A stretch of DNA of 36,757 nucleotides from an uncultured Chlorobiaceae bacterium (GTDB lineage: Bacteria; Bacteroidota; Chlorobiia; Chlorobiales; Chlorobiaceae), in assembly GCA_903822595.1 (NCBI GenBank), contig CAIJPS010000023.1, forward strand, positions 1 through 36,757, written 5' to 3'. Of the stretch, positions 7,611 to 15,784 are shown piece by piece; position 1 is the stretch's first letter; each line of letters starts with the position of its first letter. The translations under genes and the position numbers were made by a program. Below the pieces are notes generated by a model, which searched no databases, was not told the origin of the DNA, and saw only the letters and a program-made list of their open reading frames with translations.

Positions 7611-9002
7611 TTATGCTTCAGCCCGCTTTGGTTGTTTCCTGACCGTCATGACCAGATTCCAGACAAAAATCAGTATGCCGATAAAGAAGATGAGTCCTGC
7701 CGCAAACCGCAGTTTGTAGAATGGGTAGAGAGATGCGACGGTATCAAGAAAATTGTACATCAGTGAACCGTCGGGGTTGGTAGCTTTCCACATGGCACCC
7801 TGCTGGATGCCTGCGATCCACATGGCAGTGGTCCATATCACCTGGCCGAACAGTGTCAGCCAGAACTGTATGTTGGCAAGCTTGATACTGTAGAGCTCGG
7901 TATTGGTGATATGCGGAATCATGTAGTAGAATGATGCCGCAACGACCATGGTAACCCAACCCATGGTTCCCATGTGCACATGTCCGACAACCCAGTCGGT
8001 ATAGTGAAAGAATGCGCTGAGGGTTCTCAGTCCCTGGAGCGGCCCCTGAATGGTCTGGAGTCCGTAAAAGGTGATGCCAGCAATAAAGAATTTGACGAGA
8101 TAATTGCTGCGCATCTGATCCCAGTTTCCCTGAAGCGTGTAATAACCGTTAACCACCGAACCCCATGATGGGGCAATCAGAAAGATACTGAAAGCCATCG
8201 CAACGGTCTGAATCCATTCCGGCAGGGGGGTCAGCATGAGGTGGTGTGCTCCTGTCCAGAGGTAGGCAAAGTTCAAAGCCCAGAAAGAGACGATGGAGAG
8301 TCGGTGACTGTAAATGGGAAGCCCTGTTGCTTTGGGAAGGAAATAGTAGAACATCGCCAGTATCGGCACCGTAAAGATGAAGCCTACAATGTTGTGGCCA
8401 TACCACCACTCGACATTGGCATCGTTTGCTCCTGCATAAATCGAGTAGGACTTGAAGAGGTTGACGGGAATCTCAAGGTTATTGACGATATAAAGTATGG
8501 CAATGGCAACCGTCATGGCTATGATGTACCACAGGGAGATGTACATCTGCTTTTCCTTGCGTTTGATCAGCGTGCCAAAGACATTGATGGCAAACATGAC
8601 CCACAAAATGACCACGCCGATATCGAGTGGCCATTCAAGTTCTGCATACTCTTTTGTGGTATTCATTCCGGCAAAAAGGCTGATAGCTGCGAGGGCTATT
8701 GCCGTATTGAAGAGGTAGAGATGAGCTTGAGCAAGTCGGGGAAAGGGAATCGCTACCCTGTTCAGGCGTTGCAGCATATAGTATGATGTGGCAAAAATGG
8801 CCGCGAGTGAAAACCCGAGCCCCAGCCCGTTGGTGTGAACGACCCTAAGACGTCCGAAGCTGAGCCATGGAGTAAGATTCAGTACAGGATAGAACATTTC
8901 AAAAGCCATCCAGAGTCCCACTACCAGACCAATAACAAGCCAGAAGAGTGCTGAAAAGGCAAATCCGCGCACTATCCTGTAGTTGTACCCTGCTTCGCTC
9001 AT
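7611..9002 (-). CDS. ccoN: cbb3 oxidase catalytic subunit I CcoN
   Basis: A 463-residue, 12-helix haem-copper oxidase subunit of the C (cbb3) class that reduces oxygen to water. The metal ligands are all visible: H56 (HTNGLGLGF, low-spin haem), H203 (WWYGHNIVGF), H253-H254 (TGAHHLM) for CuB, and H341/H343 (VGHVHMG) for the haems. The cbb3-specific cross-linked Tyr is at about Y247 (FAYLWTG), in helix VII and not helix VI, which separates this class from aa3 oxidases. Length is normal. AGGAGG lies just before the ATG. It is the first gene of a ten-gene operon running leftwards to the TauE/SafE-like gene. Confidence 0.97.
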   Translation of the reverse strand: MSEAGYNYRIVRGFAFSALFWLVIGLVVGLWMAFEMFYPVLNLTPWLSFGRLRVVHTNGLGLGFSLAAIFATSYYMLQRLNRVAIPFPRLAQAHLYLFNTAIALAAISLFAGMNTTKEYAELEWPLDIGVVILWVMFAINVFGTLIKRKEKQMYISLWYIIAMTVAIAILYIVNNLEIPVNLFKSYSIYAGANDANVEWWYGHNIVGFIFTVPILAMFYYFLPKATGLPIYSHRLSIVSFWALNFAYLWTGAHHLMLTPLPEWIQTVAMAFSIFLIAPSWGSVVNGYYTLQGNWDQMRSNYLVKFFIAGITFYGLQTIQGPLQGLRTLSAFFHYTDWVVGHVHMGTMGWVTMVVAASFYYMIPHITNTELYSIKLANIQFWLTLFGQVIWTTAMWIAGIQQGAMWKATNPDGSLMYNFLDTVASLYPFYKLRFAAGLIFFIGILIFVWNLVMTVRKQPKRAEA

Positions 9003-9128
9003 GCCTTCCTCCTGATCATTTTTAAGAAAAATAAACAGAAAATGCAGGACGGCAATTGCAATAAAAAACCGATAAGCCGTCTCTGAATGCTATAGTTGAA
9101 ATATAGTGAAAATCATGTAATCTTGTTT

Positions 9129-9157
9129 CAAATATTATTTACCGACACGATTGTCAA
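9129..9157 (-). promoter_or_regulatory. ccoN: Candidate promoter of the cco operon
   Basis: In the 169-base gap between cydB and ccoN the minus strand has a consensus TTGACA (9157-9152) and an AT-rich -10 region (TAATAT/TATTTG) 14-17 bases further on. It lies about 125 bases upstream of the ccoN ATG. Spacing and -10 match are imperfect. I see no clear FNR-type (TTGAT-N4-ATCAA) box. Confidence 0.25.
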
Positions 9158-9171
9158 TTCTCCATTGTTTC

Positions 9172-10185
9172 TCAGTATTCAAGTTCTGAATCCGCCGTCA
9201 CCCGCTGCCGGAAAACCCAGTAGCTCCACCCCTGGTAGATGAGAATAACCGGAATAAAAATCAGGGCGACCACTGAAACAAGGCCGAGGGAGTAGTCAGA
9301 TGCTGAGCTGTTGTAGATGGTCAGGTTCCATGCCGGGTTGAGGCTTGAAACAAGCAGTCGCGGGTAAAGTCCCATGAAGATGGTTATGGTGGAGAAGGCA
9401 ATGGCGACAGAGGTCATGGCAAAAGCCCAGCCGGCAGCATTTTTTTTCAGCAGAAAGATTACCGAGACGAGGGCCAGCACACTGAAGACCGGAATGATGC
9501 CGGGATTGATGCCGAGGTGGAGGAAGAGGTCAGTTTCAGTCCTGGTAAAGGCCATGAAAAGGATGCAGAGGAGGGTCGCCGGAGCCCAGAGTTTTCTGGC
9601 GAAGCTCATCGCTTTTTCCTGGAGTAAAGCAGTGGTTTTCAGGGCAAGAAAGATGGCTCCGTGGAGTGTGAAGATCAACAATGAGGTGATACCGCAGAGC
9701 AGTGCGTAGGGGTTTACCAGGTTCAGGAGTCCGCCGGTATAGTTCATGGAACCGTCAACGGGTATTCCCCGGATGAAATTGGCGAGGGCAATGCCCCAGA
9801 GCAGTGCAGGAATGAGGCTTCCCCAGAAAATGCTCCAGTCCCAGAAGTTGCGCCATGCCGGCTTGTCGTGTTTGCTGCGGAATTCGAAGGCGACACCACG
9901 AAAAATAAGGGCTGCAATCATGATCACTATTGGCAGATAGAGGGCGCTGAAGAGGGTTGCGTACCAGTCAGGGAATGCCGCAAACATGCCGCTGGCGGCG
10001 GTGATCAGCCACACCTCATTGCCGTCCCAGAAGGGGCCGATAGTGTTGATGACGGTGCGTCGTTCACGGTCGTTGCAGCTCATGAAGGGTAACAGGATTC
10101 CTACACCGAAATCAAACCCTTCGAGTACAAAAAAGCCGATGAAGAGAAATGCGATGAGTATGAACCAGAGTGTTTGCACATCCAT
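9172..10185 (-). CDS. cydB: Cytochrome bd quinol oxidase subunit II
   Basis: A 337-residue membrane protein of the CydB family with about eight to nine helices. It opens with the family pattern LWFILIAFLFIGFFVLEGFDFGVGILLPF and carries DRERRTVINTIGPFWDGNEVWLI, the most conserved CydB block, close to its N terminus. It partners CydA in a quinol-oxidising, oxygen-reducing bd complex; the bd type has no copper and is highly oxygen-affine. Length is typical for the shorter (bacterial, non-enterobacterial) branch. It follows cydA after 100 bases in the same direction. No CydX-like gene is convincingly present. Confidence 0.96.
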   Translation of the reverse strand: MDVQTLWFILIAFLFIGFFVLEGFDFGVGILLPFMSCNDRERRTVINTIGPFWDGNEVWLITAASGMFAAFPDWYATLFSALYLPIVIMIAALIFRGVAFEFRSKHDKPAWRNFWDWSIFWGSLIPALLWGIALANFIRGIPVDGSMNYTGGLLNLVNPYALLCGITSLLIFTLHGAIFLALKTTALLQEKAMSFARKLWAPATLLCILFMAFTRTETDLFLHLGINPGIIPVFSVLALVSVIFLLKKNAAGWAFAMTSVAIAFSTITIFMGLYPRLLVSSLNPAWNLTIYNSSASDYSLGLVSVVALIFIPVILIYQGWSYWVFRQRVTADSELEY

Positions 10186-10285
10186 TGTAATGCTCTCTTT
10201 TACAGGTTTAGTTCAGAGGATGCTCATTTTCAGGGGGTTTGCGCCCTGTACGGCCACTATTTCCTCCCCGAGGAGCAGGTACTGG

Positions 10286-11653
10286 TTATTCAGCACTATT
10301 GATGCTTGCCGATGCATACTTTTTCATCAGAAACAGATCCGTCACGGCAAGTGCGGCATAGAGTGTTATAAAAACTGCAAGTGAAATCATCAGCTCGGTG
10401 CTGCTGACCACCGTTGCGGGTGAAATGCCCTGTTCCGTTTTCAACAGACCAAAAACCAGCCAGGGTTGACGACCCATCTCAGCAAGAATCCACCCCGATG
10501 TGTTGGCTATCCAGGGGAGCGGCATCGACCAGAAGAGCAGCGAACGAACCAGTGGTGAAAAGGTGTAACTCTCCTTGATCACCTTGTAGAGGGCGATCAG
10601 AGAGATGAAGAGCATCAGTGTGCCCCCTCCGACCATGAAGCGGAAGCTCCAGTAGGCGGTGACAATGGAAGGAATGTAGTCACCGGGGCCATAGCGTTTT
10701 TCATACTCTTTTTGCAGGTTCTTGATTCCCCTTACTTCACCCTCAAAGGAGTTGTAGGCAAGAAAGGAGAGGAGTTTCGGTACCCGTATTGAAAATACGT
10801 CCTTGAGCCCTTCTTCATCACCGATGGTGAAGAGGGAGAAGCTTGCGGGGTTTTCACTCTCCCAGAGTGCTTCAGCCGCAGCAACTTTCATGGGCTGGGT
10901 TTTAAGTAAATTCTGCATCTGGGAATGTCCGGCAAGAATCACCAAAATTGTGCCGATAAAGGCAAAAATGGCGCCGAACTTCAGGGATGTTTCAAATGCG
11001 TTTTGCTCTATTGTTCCTTTTCCGAGATGCCATGCACTGATAGCGATTACAAGAAATCCTGCGGTGACAATTCCGCCTGCAAGGACGTGGGGAAACTGTT
11101 GCCAGACATTGTGGTTGAGCAGAAGCGCCATAATATCGACCAGCTCAGGGCGAGTGCCTCCTGTGGCCATTGTATAGCCCGTGGGGGACTGCATAAAGGA
11201 GTTTGCAACCAGAATCCAGAAGGCGGACATGGTAGAGCCAAATGCGACAATCCAGATTGATGCGGCATGGAGTGCTTTGGGAAGCCGATCCCACCCGAAG
11301 ATCCAGAGGCCAAGAAAGGTCGATTCAATAAAAAAGGCAAGAAGTGTCTCTATGGCAATTGGCACGCCAAAAATATCGCCGACAAATCGTGAATATTGCG
11401 ACCAATTCATGCCGAACTGAAATTCCATCACAATGCCGGTAACCACCCCGACAGCAAAGTTGATCAAAAAAAGGGTTCCCCAGAATTTGGTCAGTTGGCG
11501 GTACTTCTCCTTGCCGGTTCTTACATAGGCCGTTTCAAGAATTGCCGTAAAGATGGAGAGTCCGAGCGTTAGCGGGATAAAGAAGAAATGAAAAATCGAG
11601 GTGAAGGCAAACTGAGATCGCGCCAGAAAAAGTGTGTCCATAGAATCGTTCAT
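10286..11653 (-). CDS. cydA: Cytochrome bd quinol oxidase subunit I
   Basis: A 455-residue membrane subunit holding haems b558, b595 and d. Visible are LARSQFAFTSIFHFFFIPLTLG (helix 1 with H22, a haem ligand), FPHVLAGGIVTAGF (second haem-ligand His), the RFMVGGG segment with the Met ligand of b558, and GWILAEMGRQPW from the conserved quinol-site region. The Q-loop is of the short type. AGGGG precedes the ATG. The gene is followed by cydB; transcription should start in the 120 bases between the mtnA terminator and the ATG, where an 11-base palindrome lies. Confidence 0.97.
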   Translation of the reverse strand: MNDSMDTLFLARSQFAFTSIFHFFFIPLTLGLSIFTAILETAYVRTGKEKYRQLTKFWGTLFLINFAVGVVTGIVMEFQFGMNWSQYSRFVGDIFGVPIAIETLLAFFIESTFLGLWIFGWDRLPKALHAASIWIVAFGSTMSAFWILVANSFMQSPTGYTMATGGTRPELVDIMALLLNHNVWQQFPHVLAGGIVTAGFLVIAISAWHLGKGTIEQNAFETSLKFGAIFAFIGTILVILAGHSQMQNLLKTQPMKVAAAEALWESENPASFSLFTIGDEEGLKDVFSIRVPKLLSFLAYNSFEGEVRGIKNLQKEYEKRYGPGDYIPSIVTAYWSFRFMVGGGTLMLFISLIALYKVIKESYTFSPLVRSLLFWSMPLPWIANTSGWILAEMGRQPWLVFGLLKTEQGISPATVVSSTELMISLAVFITLYAALAVTDLFLMKKYASASINSAE

Positions 11654-11679
11654 TATTCGACCCCTTCACGGGTATCATG

Positions 11680-11690
11680 TTGGCAGCCAA
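11680..11690. promoter_or_regulatory. cydA: Palindrome TTGGC-N-GCCAA upstream of cydA
   Basis: A perfect 5+5 base palindrome with one central base lies 27 bases before the cydA start codon, between the terminator of the upstream transcript and the ribosome site. Position suggests an operator or a short 5' UTR stem. I cannot assign a regulator. Confidence 0.3.
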
Positions 11691-11721
11691 CGAAAAAGCT
11701 GGAAGATCGATTTGCAAGCAT

Positions 11722-11760
11722 AAAAAACGCTCACCGGAGCGTTTTGTGTTCACGGTGAGC
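11722..11760 (-). terminator. Terminator after mtnA, with a competing hairpin
   Basis: On the minus strand a perfect 9-bp stem with a 4-base loop (11745-11724) runs straight into TTTTTT, 31 bases past the mtnA stop: a good intrinsic terminator. A second perfect 8-bp inverted repeat (11729-11736 with 11753-11760) uses the same bases as one arm of the terminator, so both stems cannot form together. Confidence 0.75.
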
Positions 11761-11775
11761 ATTTCATCTCTACAG

Positions 11776-12840
11776 TTACTCCTCCATCAATGCAGCAAGT
11801 CCCTTGACATAATCGCCGACAACCGCTTTTTTATCGGTGATGATACCCCTCAATAATTTTCCGGGGGTGACATCAAAGGCGTAATTGAGTACCGGTGTGG
11901 TCGGTGAGGCCACCTGTGTGCCGAAAATGGTTCTCAGCTCATCGGCGTTGCGCTCTTCAATCGTGATGTGCGTGCCGTCCGGAATGGTGATATCAATGGT
12001 TGATACCGGCGCGGCAATGTAGAAGGGCAGGTTGTGGTGCCAGGCGCTGATGGCATGGGCACAGGTGCCGATCTTGTTGGCGGTGTCGCCGTTGGCGGCA
12101 ATCCGGTCGGCGCCGACAATACCGAAATCAATCATCCCGCGCTGCATCAGAAATGCTGATGAAGAGTCGGAGATGGAGACAAAGGGTATGCCATCATGCT
12201 CAAGTTCCCAGGCTGTTAAGCGGAGCCCCTGCAAGAGCGGACGGCTTTCGGAGGTGATGACGCGCTCAATAAGCCCCTCCTGCCAGGCAAGCCTGATGAC
12301 GCCAAGCGCAGAACCGGTGCCACAGCAGGCAAGGGTGCCGGTATTGCAGTGGGTCAGCACGTTGAGTTTGCGTGTTTTCAGGATGTGGGCAAGGTCAATC
12401 TTGATCTGCTCAACACCGTGGCGCGACATGGCATCGCAGTTGGCAATTTCATCAGCATGAATTTTGCGGGCGGCGGCGTTCATTTTTGCAAAAAGTGCCT
12501 CGATAGTGTCGTCTTTAAAGTTTTCAGCATAGACCTTTTTCAGTCGTGCTGCAGCAAAAAAGAGGTTGACTGCGGTCGGGCGTGAAGCCTCAACGTCGGC
12601 GACAAGTGCTGCAAAAAATGGAGGGAACTCCTCTTTGCTGCCTTTGAAACTGTTGATGCCGAGGATGATGGTGTAGGCCGCAGCAACTCCGATCAGGGGT
12701 GCTCCACGGACTGCAAGTGTCTTGATCGCCTCGATGGCCTCCTGGTGGCTTTTGGTTGAGACATACTCTTCCGTGAGCGGCAGATAACGCTGGTCGAGAT
12801 AGCGAAGGGTGTTGTTATTGAACGAGATGGCGTCAATCAT
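11776..12840 (-). CDS. mtnA: S-methyl-5-thioribose-1-phosphate isomerase
   Basis: A 354-residue cytosolic enzyme that isomerises 5-methylthioribose-1-phosphate to the ribulose form in the methionine salvage pathway. Family landmarks are AVRGAPLIGVAAAY near the N terminus, THCNTGTLACCGTGSALGVI with the catalytic Cys, and FGIVGADRIAANGDTANKIGT with the catalytic Asp, ahead of a C-terminal Rossmann-like half. Length fits the family (about 340-370). It starts 15 bases after the phosphorylase gene and shares its transcript, and the transcript ends at the hairpin just downstream. The related eIF2B-alpha-type subunits lack these catalytic residues. Confidence 0.95.
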   Translation of the reverse strand: MIDAISFNNNTLRYLDQRYLPLTEEYVSTKSHQEAIEAIKTLAVRGAPLIGVAAAYTIILGINSFKGSKEEFPPFFAALVADVEASRPTAVNLFFAAARLKKVYAENFKDDTIEALFAKMNAAARKIHADEIANCDAMSRHGVEQIKIDLAHILKTRKLNVLTHCNTGTLACCGTGSALGVIRLAWQEGLIERVITSESRPLLQGLRLTAWELEHDGIPFVSISDSSSAFLMQRGMIDFGIVGADRIAANGDTANKIGTCAHAISAWHHNLPFYIAAPVSTIDITIPDGTHITIEERNADELRTIFGTQVASPTTPVLNYAFDVTPGKLLRGIITDKKAVVGDYVKGLAALMEE

Positions 12841-12855
12841 ACTGGTTTATTGAAA

Positions 12856-13677
12856 TTAGAGGTTTGCAACAATAGCCTTGAAGATGGAGGTCATTTTCGG
12901 TTCGGCATGGTTGGAGACCTCAATGATCTCTTCAATGCTGACAGCTTTGAGGTTATCGGGGAAGCACTCGTCGGTAATGATGGACATGCCGAAGACCTCT
13001 GTTCCCTGGTGGACGGCGGCAATCACTTCGGGGACGGTTGACATGCCGACTACATCGGCGCCAAGAATGCGTAACATGCGGTATTCGGCTCGGGTCTCAA
13101 GGCAGGGGCCTGACAGGGCAACATAGACGCCGCGCTGAACCTTGATTCTCTGATTTAACGCCACCTCTTCAGCAAGCTCAAGTATCCTCGGAGAGTAGGG
13201 TGCGCAGAGGTCAGGAAAGCGTGAACCGATTTCAGGATCATTCGGCCCGATGAGCGGATTGGTGCCGAGCAGGTTGATGTGGTCGTCGATCAGCATGATT
13301 TCACCTTTTCTGTAGGCAGGATTCAGACCGCCGCAAGCGTTGGTGATACCGAGGGTTTTAACACCAAGATACTTCATGACCCGTATCGGAAAGACAATCT
13401 GATGCATGGAGTAGCCTTCGTAAAAATGGAATCGTCCCTGCATGGCCACAACATTTTTGCCGGATAGGGTACCAAAAATCAGTTTGCCGTGGTGGGTCTC
13501 AACCGTGGAGACCGGGAAATTCGGGATATCGCGGTAGTCGAGCGAAAACTCAATATCAATCTCCTTGACAAGAGCACCAAGGCCTGTTCCAAGAACAATA
13601 CCGACCGGATAGTCAGCACCTGTTTTTCTTCTGATAAAGGCGACTGCTTCCTGGATTTTTGCCTGCTGTGAGAACAT
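12856..13677 (-). CDS. Purine nucleoside / methylthioadenosine phosphorylase family enzyme
   Basis: A 273-residue trimeric-type nucleoside phosphorylase (PNP/MTAP family). Motifs in order: GTGLGALV (phosphate loop), VETHHGKLIFG, MQGRFHFYEGY, TLGITNACGGLN (purine site), LSGPCLETRAEYRMLRILGADVVGMS (Glu and Met at the nucleoside site), and SIITDECFPD. In the last motif an Asp stands where 6-oxopurine-specific enzymes usually have Asn; Asp is typical of MTA phosphorylases. With mtnA 15 bases downstream, an MTA-cleaving role feeding MtnA is attractive, though broad purine activity is possible. Family assignment is firm; substrate is inference. Confidence 0.9.
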   Translation of the reverse strand: MFSQQAKIQEAVAFIRRKTGADYPVGIVLGTGLGALVKEIDIEFSLDYRDIPNFPVSTVETHHGKLIFGTLSGKNVVAMQGRFHFYEGYSMHQIVFPIRVMKYLGVKTLGITNACGGLNPAYRKGEIMLIDDHINLLGTNPLIGPNDPEIGSRFPDLCAPYSPRILELAEEVALNQRIKVQRGVYVALSGPCLETRAEYRMLRILGADVVGMSTVPEVIAAVHQGTEVFGMSIITDECFPDNLKAVSIEEIIEVSNHAEPKMTSIFKAIVANL

Positions 13678-13745
13678 GATAGGGTTGTTTACGGGTTATT
13701 TGACAAATGAAAACAAAGAGTGTCTGAGCTGGTCAGGATGCCCCT

Positions 13746-14435
13746 TCAGCGCCAGCCGAAGATTGCCGTACCAACACGGATCATGGTTGCGCCCTCATGA
13801 ATGGCCTCCCTGAAGTCGCCGCTCATGCCCATGGAGAGCTCGGTAAGTTTCGATGGATCCGGAGAAATTGGTTTTAATGTTTCAAGAAGGGTTCGCAGGT
13901 GGCGGAACTCTTCCTGTGCCATGGCCCTGTCGGGTGACGCTATGGTCATCAATCCGCGGAGGGTGATGCCGGGAAGGGTGAAGAGCGCTTCTGCCGACGA
14001 AAGAACTTCGTCGGGTGCCATACCGTACTTGGATGTTTCGCCCGAAGTGTTGACTTCCAGAAGATAGTCGACCTGCAGGTTGTTCTGGATGGCACGTTTT
14101 GAGAGCTCTTCAGCCGTTGAAAGCTTGTCGATACCATGAATGAGGTTTACCTTGCCGATAATCGAGCGTATTTTGTTCGACTGCAGGTGGCCGATAAAGT
14201 GCCATTCGATACCGAGCTCTTCAAGCAGGGGATCTTCATGCTTTTCAAGAAATTCCTGGACGTAGCTCTCTCCAAACTCAATCTGGCCAGCATCGAATGC
14301 CTCCCTGACAAGCGAGGCAGGGTGGGTTTTTGATACGGCGATCAGACGCACTTCGGCTGGATCGCGGCCTGCCTCAATGCAAGCCGCGGTAATTTGCTCC
14401 CGGATCTCCTCTATGTTGGTCGCAATACTCTCCAT
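13746..14435 (-). CDS. YggS/PLPBP family pyridoxal-phosphate homeostasis protein
   Basis: A 229-residue single-domain TIM-barrel protein of the alanine-racemase N-terminal type. The PLP lysine is in LIAVSKTHP (about residue 36), with the family motifs FGESYVQEF, WHFIGHLQSNK, EVNTSGETSKYGM and LSMGMSGDFREAIHEGATMIRVGTAIFG, which forms the phosphate cup. Members buffer PLP and have no defined catalytic reaction. It lies 13 bases downstream of the cyclophilin gene and 68 upstream of the phosphorylase gene, on the same strand. Length is normal. Confidence 0.93.
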   Translation of the reverse strand: MESIATNIEEIREQITAACIEAGRDPAEVRLIAVSKTHPASLVREAFDAGQIEFGESYVQEFLEKHEDPLLEELGIEWHFIGHLQSNKIRSIIGKVNLIHGIDKLSTAEELSKRAIQNNLQVDYLLEVNTSGETSKYGMAPDEVLSSAEALFTLPGITLRGLMTIASPDRAMAQEEFRHLRTLLETLKPISPDPSKLTELSMGMSGDFREAIHEGATMIRVGTAIFGWR

Positions 14436-14448
14436 CTGATTCAGCAGT

Positions 14449-14940
14449 TCAAGACGTTGCGACTGGAATGATAGACTCTATGACGACAGGAACAAGTGGA
14501 TTGTCGTTGGGATCGGTCTTGACGGCAGCGATTTTTTCTACCACATCCATGCCAGCCTCAACAACACCAAAAACGGTATATTGCCCGTCAAGAAATCCAT
14601 TGTCAGAATGATTGATATAGAACTGACTGCCTGAAGAAGCTCTCTGTGGATTGTTATCCCTTGCTGCGGCAAGTGTTCCTTTCTTGTTCGGATGTTTAAT
14701 TTCCGCAGGGATACGGGTTGAGGGTCCTCCGGTTCCATGCAGGGAGCGTTTCTCCTCAAAGCGCGATAAAGGGTCACCGGTCTGGATCATGAATCCTTCG
14801 ATAACCCGGTGAAAGCGGATGCCATCGTAGTAGCTTTCGCCGACAAGTTTGGTGAAGTTATCGCGGTGCAGCGGGGTGTCGTCGTAAAGGCTGATAGTAA
14901 TGTCGCCAAGGCTGGTCTTGATCGTGAACTGTTCGGGCAT
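14449..14940 (-). CDS. Cyclophilin-type peptidyl-prolyl isomerase
   Basis: A 163-residue protein with no signal peptide, so probably cytosolic. It has the bacterial cyclophilin core: FHRVIEGFMIQTGDP with the catalytic Arg and hydrophobic pocket, the GGPSTRIPAEI insert, SSGSQFYINHSDNGFLDGQYTVFGVV and a final VVEKI helix. It catalyses cis-trans isomerisation of X-Pro bonds. Within the pocket, FLDG replaces the human WLDG, as in many bacterial forms. It lies between the TPR gene (33 bases) and the YggS gene (13 bases). Confidence 0.94.
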   Translation of the reverse strand: MPEQFTIKTSLGDITISLYDDTPLHRDNFTKLVGESYYDGIRFHRVIEGFMIQTGDPLSRFEEKRSLHGTGGPSTRIPAEIKHPNKKGTLAAARDNNPQRASSGSQFYINHSDNGFLDGQYTVFGVVEAGMDVVEKIAAVKTDPNDNPLVPVVIESIIPVATS

Positions 14941-14973
14941 GAGAAAATTATTTACGTAACGGTTGGTGGGTTA

Positions 14974-15666
14974 TTAAAGGTTACCGGAAATTTGCCAGAG
15001 TGAGCGTTGTGCGGTGGCTGCTCCTGTTGTGCCGGGATAGTCCGCGATGATTTTTGTATACAGCTCGGCTGCTTTTTTAAGCTCGTTTGTCTGCTGGAAA
15101 CTGTTGGCAGCACGATTGAGATACTGCGCTTTAAGGACGTTGTTTTCAGCCTGTTTTGCCGCTTCCTGATAGCTTTCTGCTGCTTGTACAAACTGATTTT
15201 TACTGACATAACAGTCGCCTGCGCCCGCCAGTGCAGCAGCGGCAAGATCGTTGTTTTTGATGGATACGGTTTTAAAGACCTTCAGGGCAGAGTCAAATTC
15301 GTTGATGGAGTAATATGCATTGGCAAGCAGCAAATTTGCCATATTTCCACTTGGGGTGCCTGCATATTTTCCAGAGTATTCATCAGCAATTTTTTTCAGT
15401 CCGACAATCTTTCCGTCACCATTGATGGCGATATTGGACTCTCCGCGATCAAGAAACGGTGCTATTCTTGAGAGTTGCAGTGCGGCCTCAAGCTCACGTG
15501 TTTGCTGCTGGCGCATCCAGAAGAAGCTCCCGGCTCCGAGGCAGACGAGAAAGATGAGTGCGCCGATAATGGCACTCTTGTACTTAATGGCAATGTAGAG
15601 AAGATTGTCTTCTGTCGATGGTTTTACATTCTGCTGAACGGGAGTTCCGGATTGTATATCATTCAT
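14974..15666 (-). CDS. YfgM-like membrane-anchored TPR protein
   Basis: A 230-residue protein with a short cytosolic N terminus, one transmembrane helix (about residues 32-50, SAIIGALIFLVCLGAGSFFW) and then three to four tetratricopeptide repeats (for example LLLANAYYSINEFDSALKVF, and ALAGAGDCYVSKNQFVQAAE). This layout matches the YfgM/Tpr_21 family, which associates with the Sec machinery and periplasmic chaperones in other bacteria. The neighbouring isomerase gene fits a loose protein-folding theme. The exact role here is inference. Confidence 0.8.
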   Translation of the reverse strand: MNDIQSGTPVQQNVKPSTEDNLLYIAIKYKSAIIGALIFLVCLGAGSFFWMRQQQTRELEAALQLSRIAPFLDRGESNIAINGDGKIVGLKKIADEYSGKYAGTPSGNMANLLLANAYYSINEFDSALKVFKTVSIKNNDLAAAALAGAGDCYVSKNQFVQAAESYQEAAKQAENNVLKAQYLNRAANSFQQTNELKKAAELYTKIIADYPGTTGAATAQRSLWQISGNL

Positions 15667-15784
15667 AGCTTGTCGTTATGGTTGCTGCATCGGTTACGGT
15701 AGGCCCTCAACCTAAGCAAGTTTGCGTGATTTTCAAAATAAGAGTGAAGCAGCAGCCAGCAAGATGCCGTTGCTCCCGATGGTT

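Noticed and set aside
10215-10256. 14-codon GTG frame between cydA and cydB as a CydX homologue
   Set aside because: It has a good ribosome site, but the peptide is too short and has no transmembrane helix, which CydX needs.
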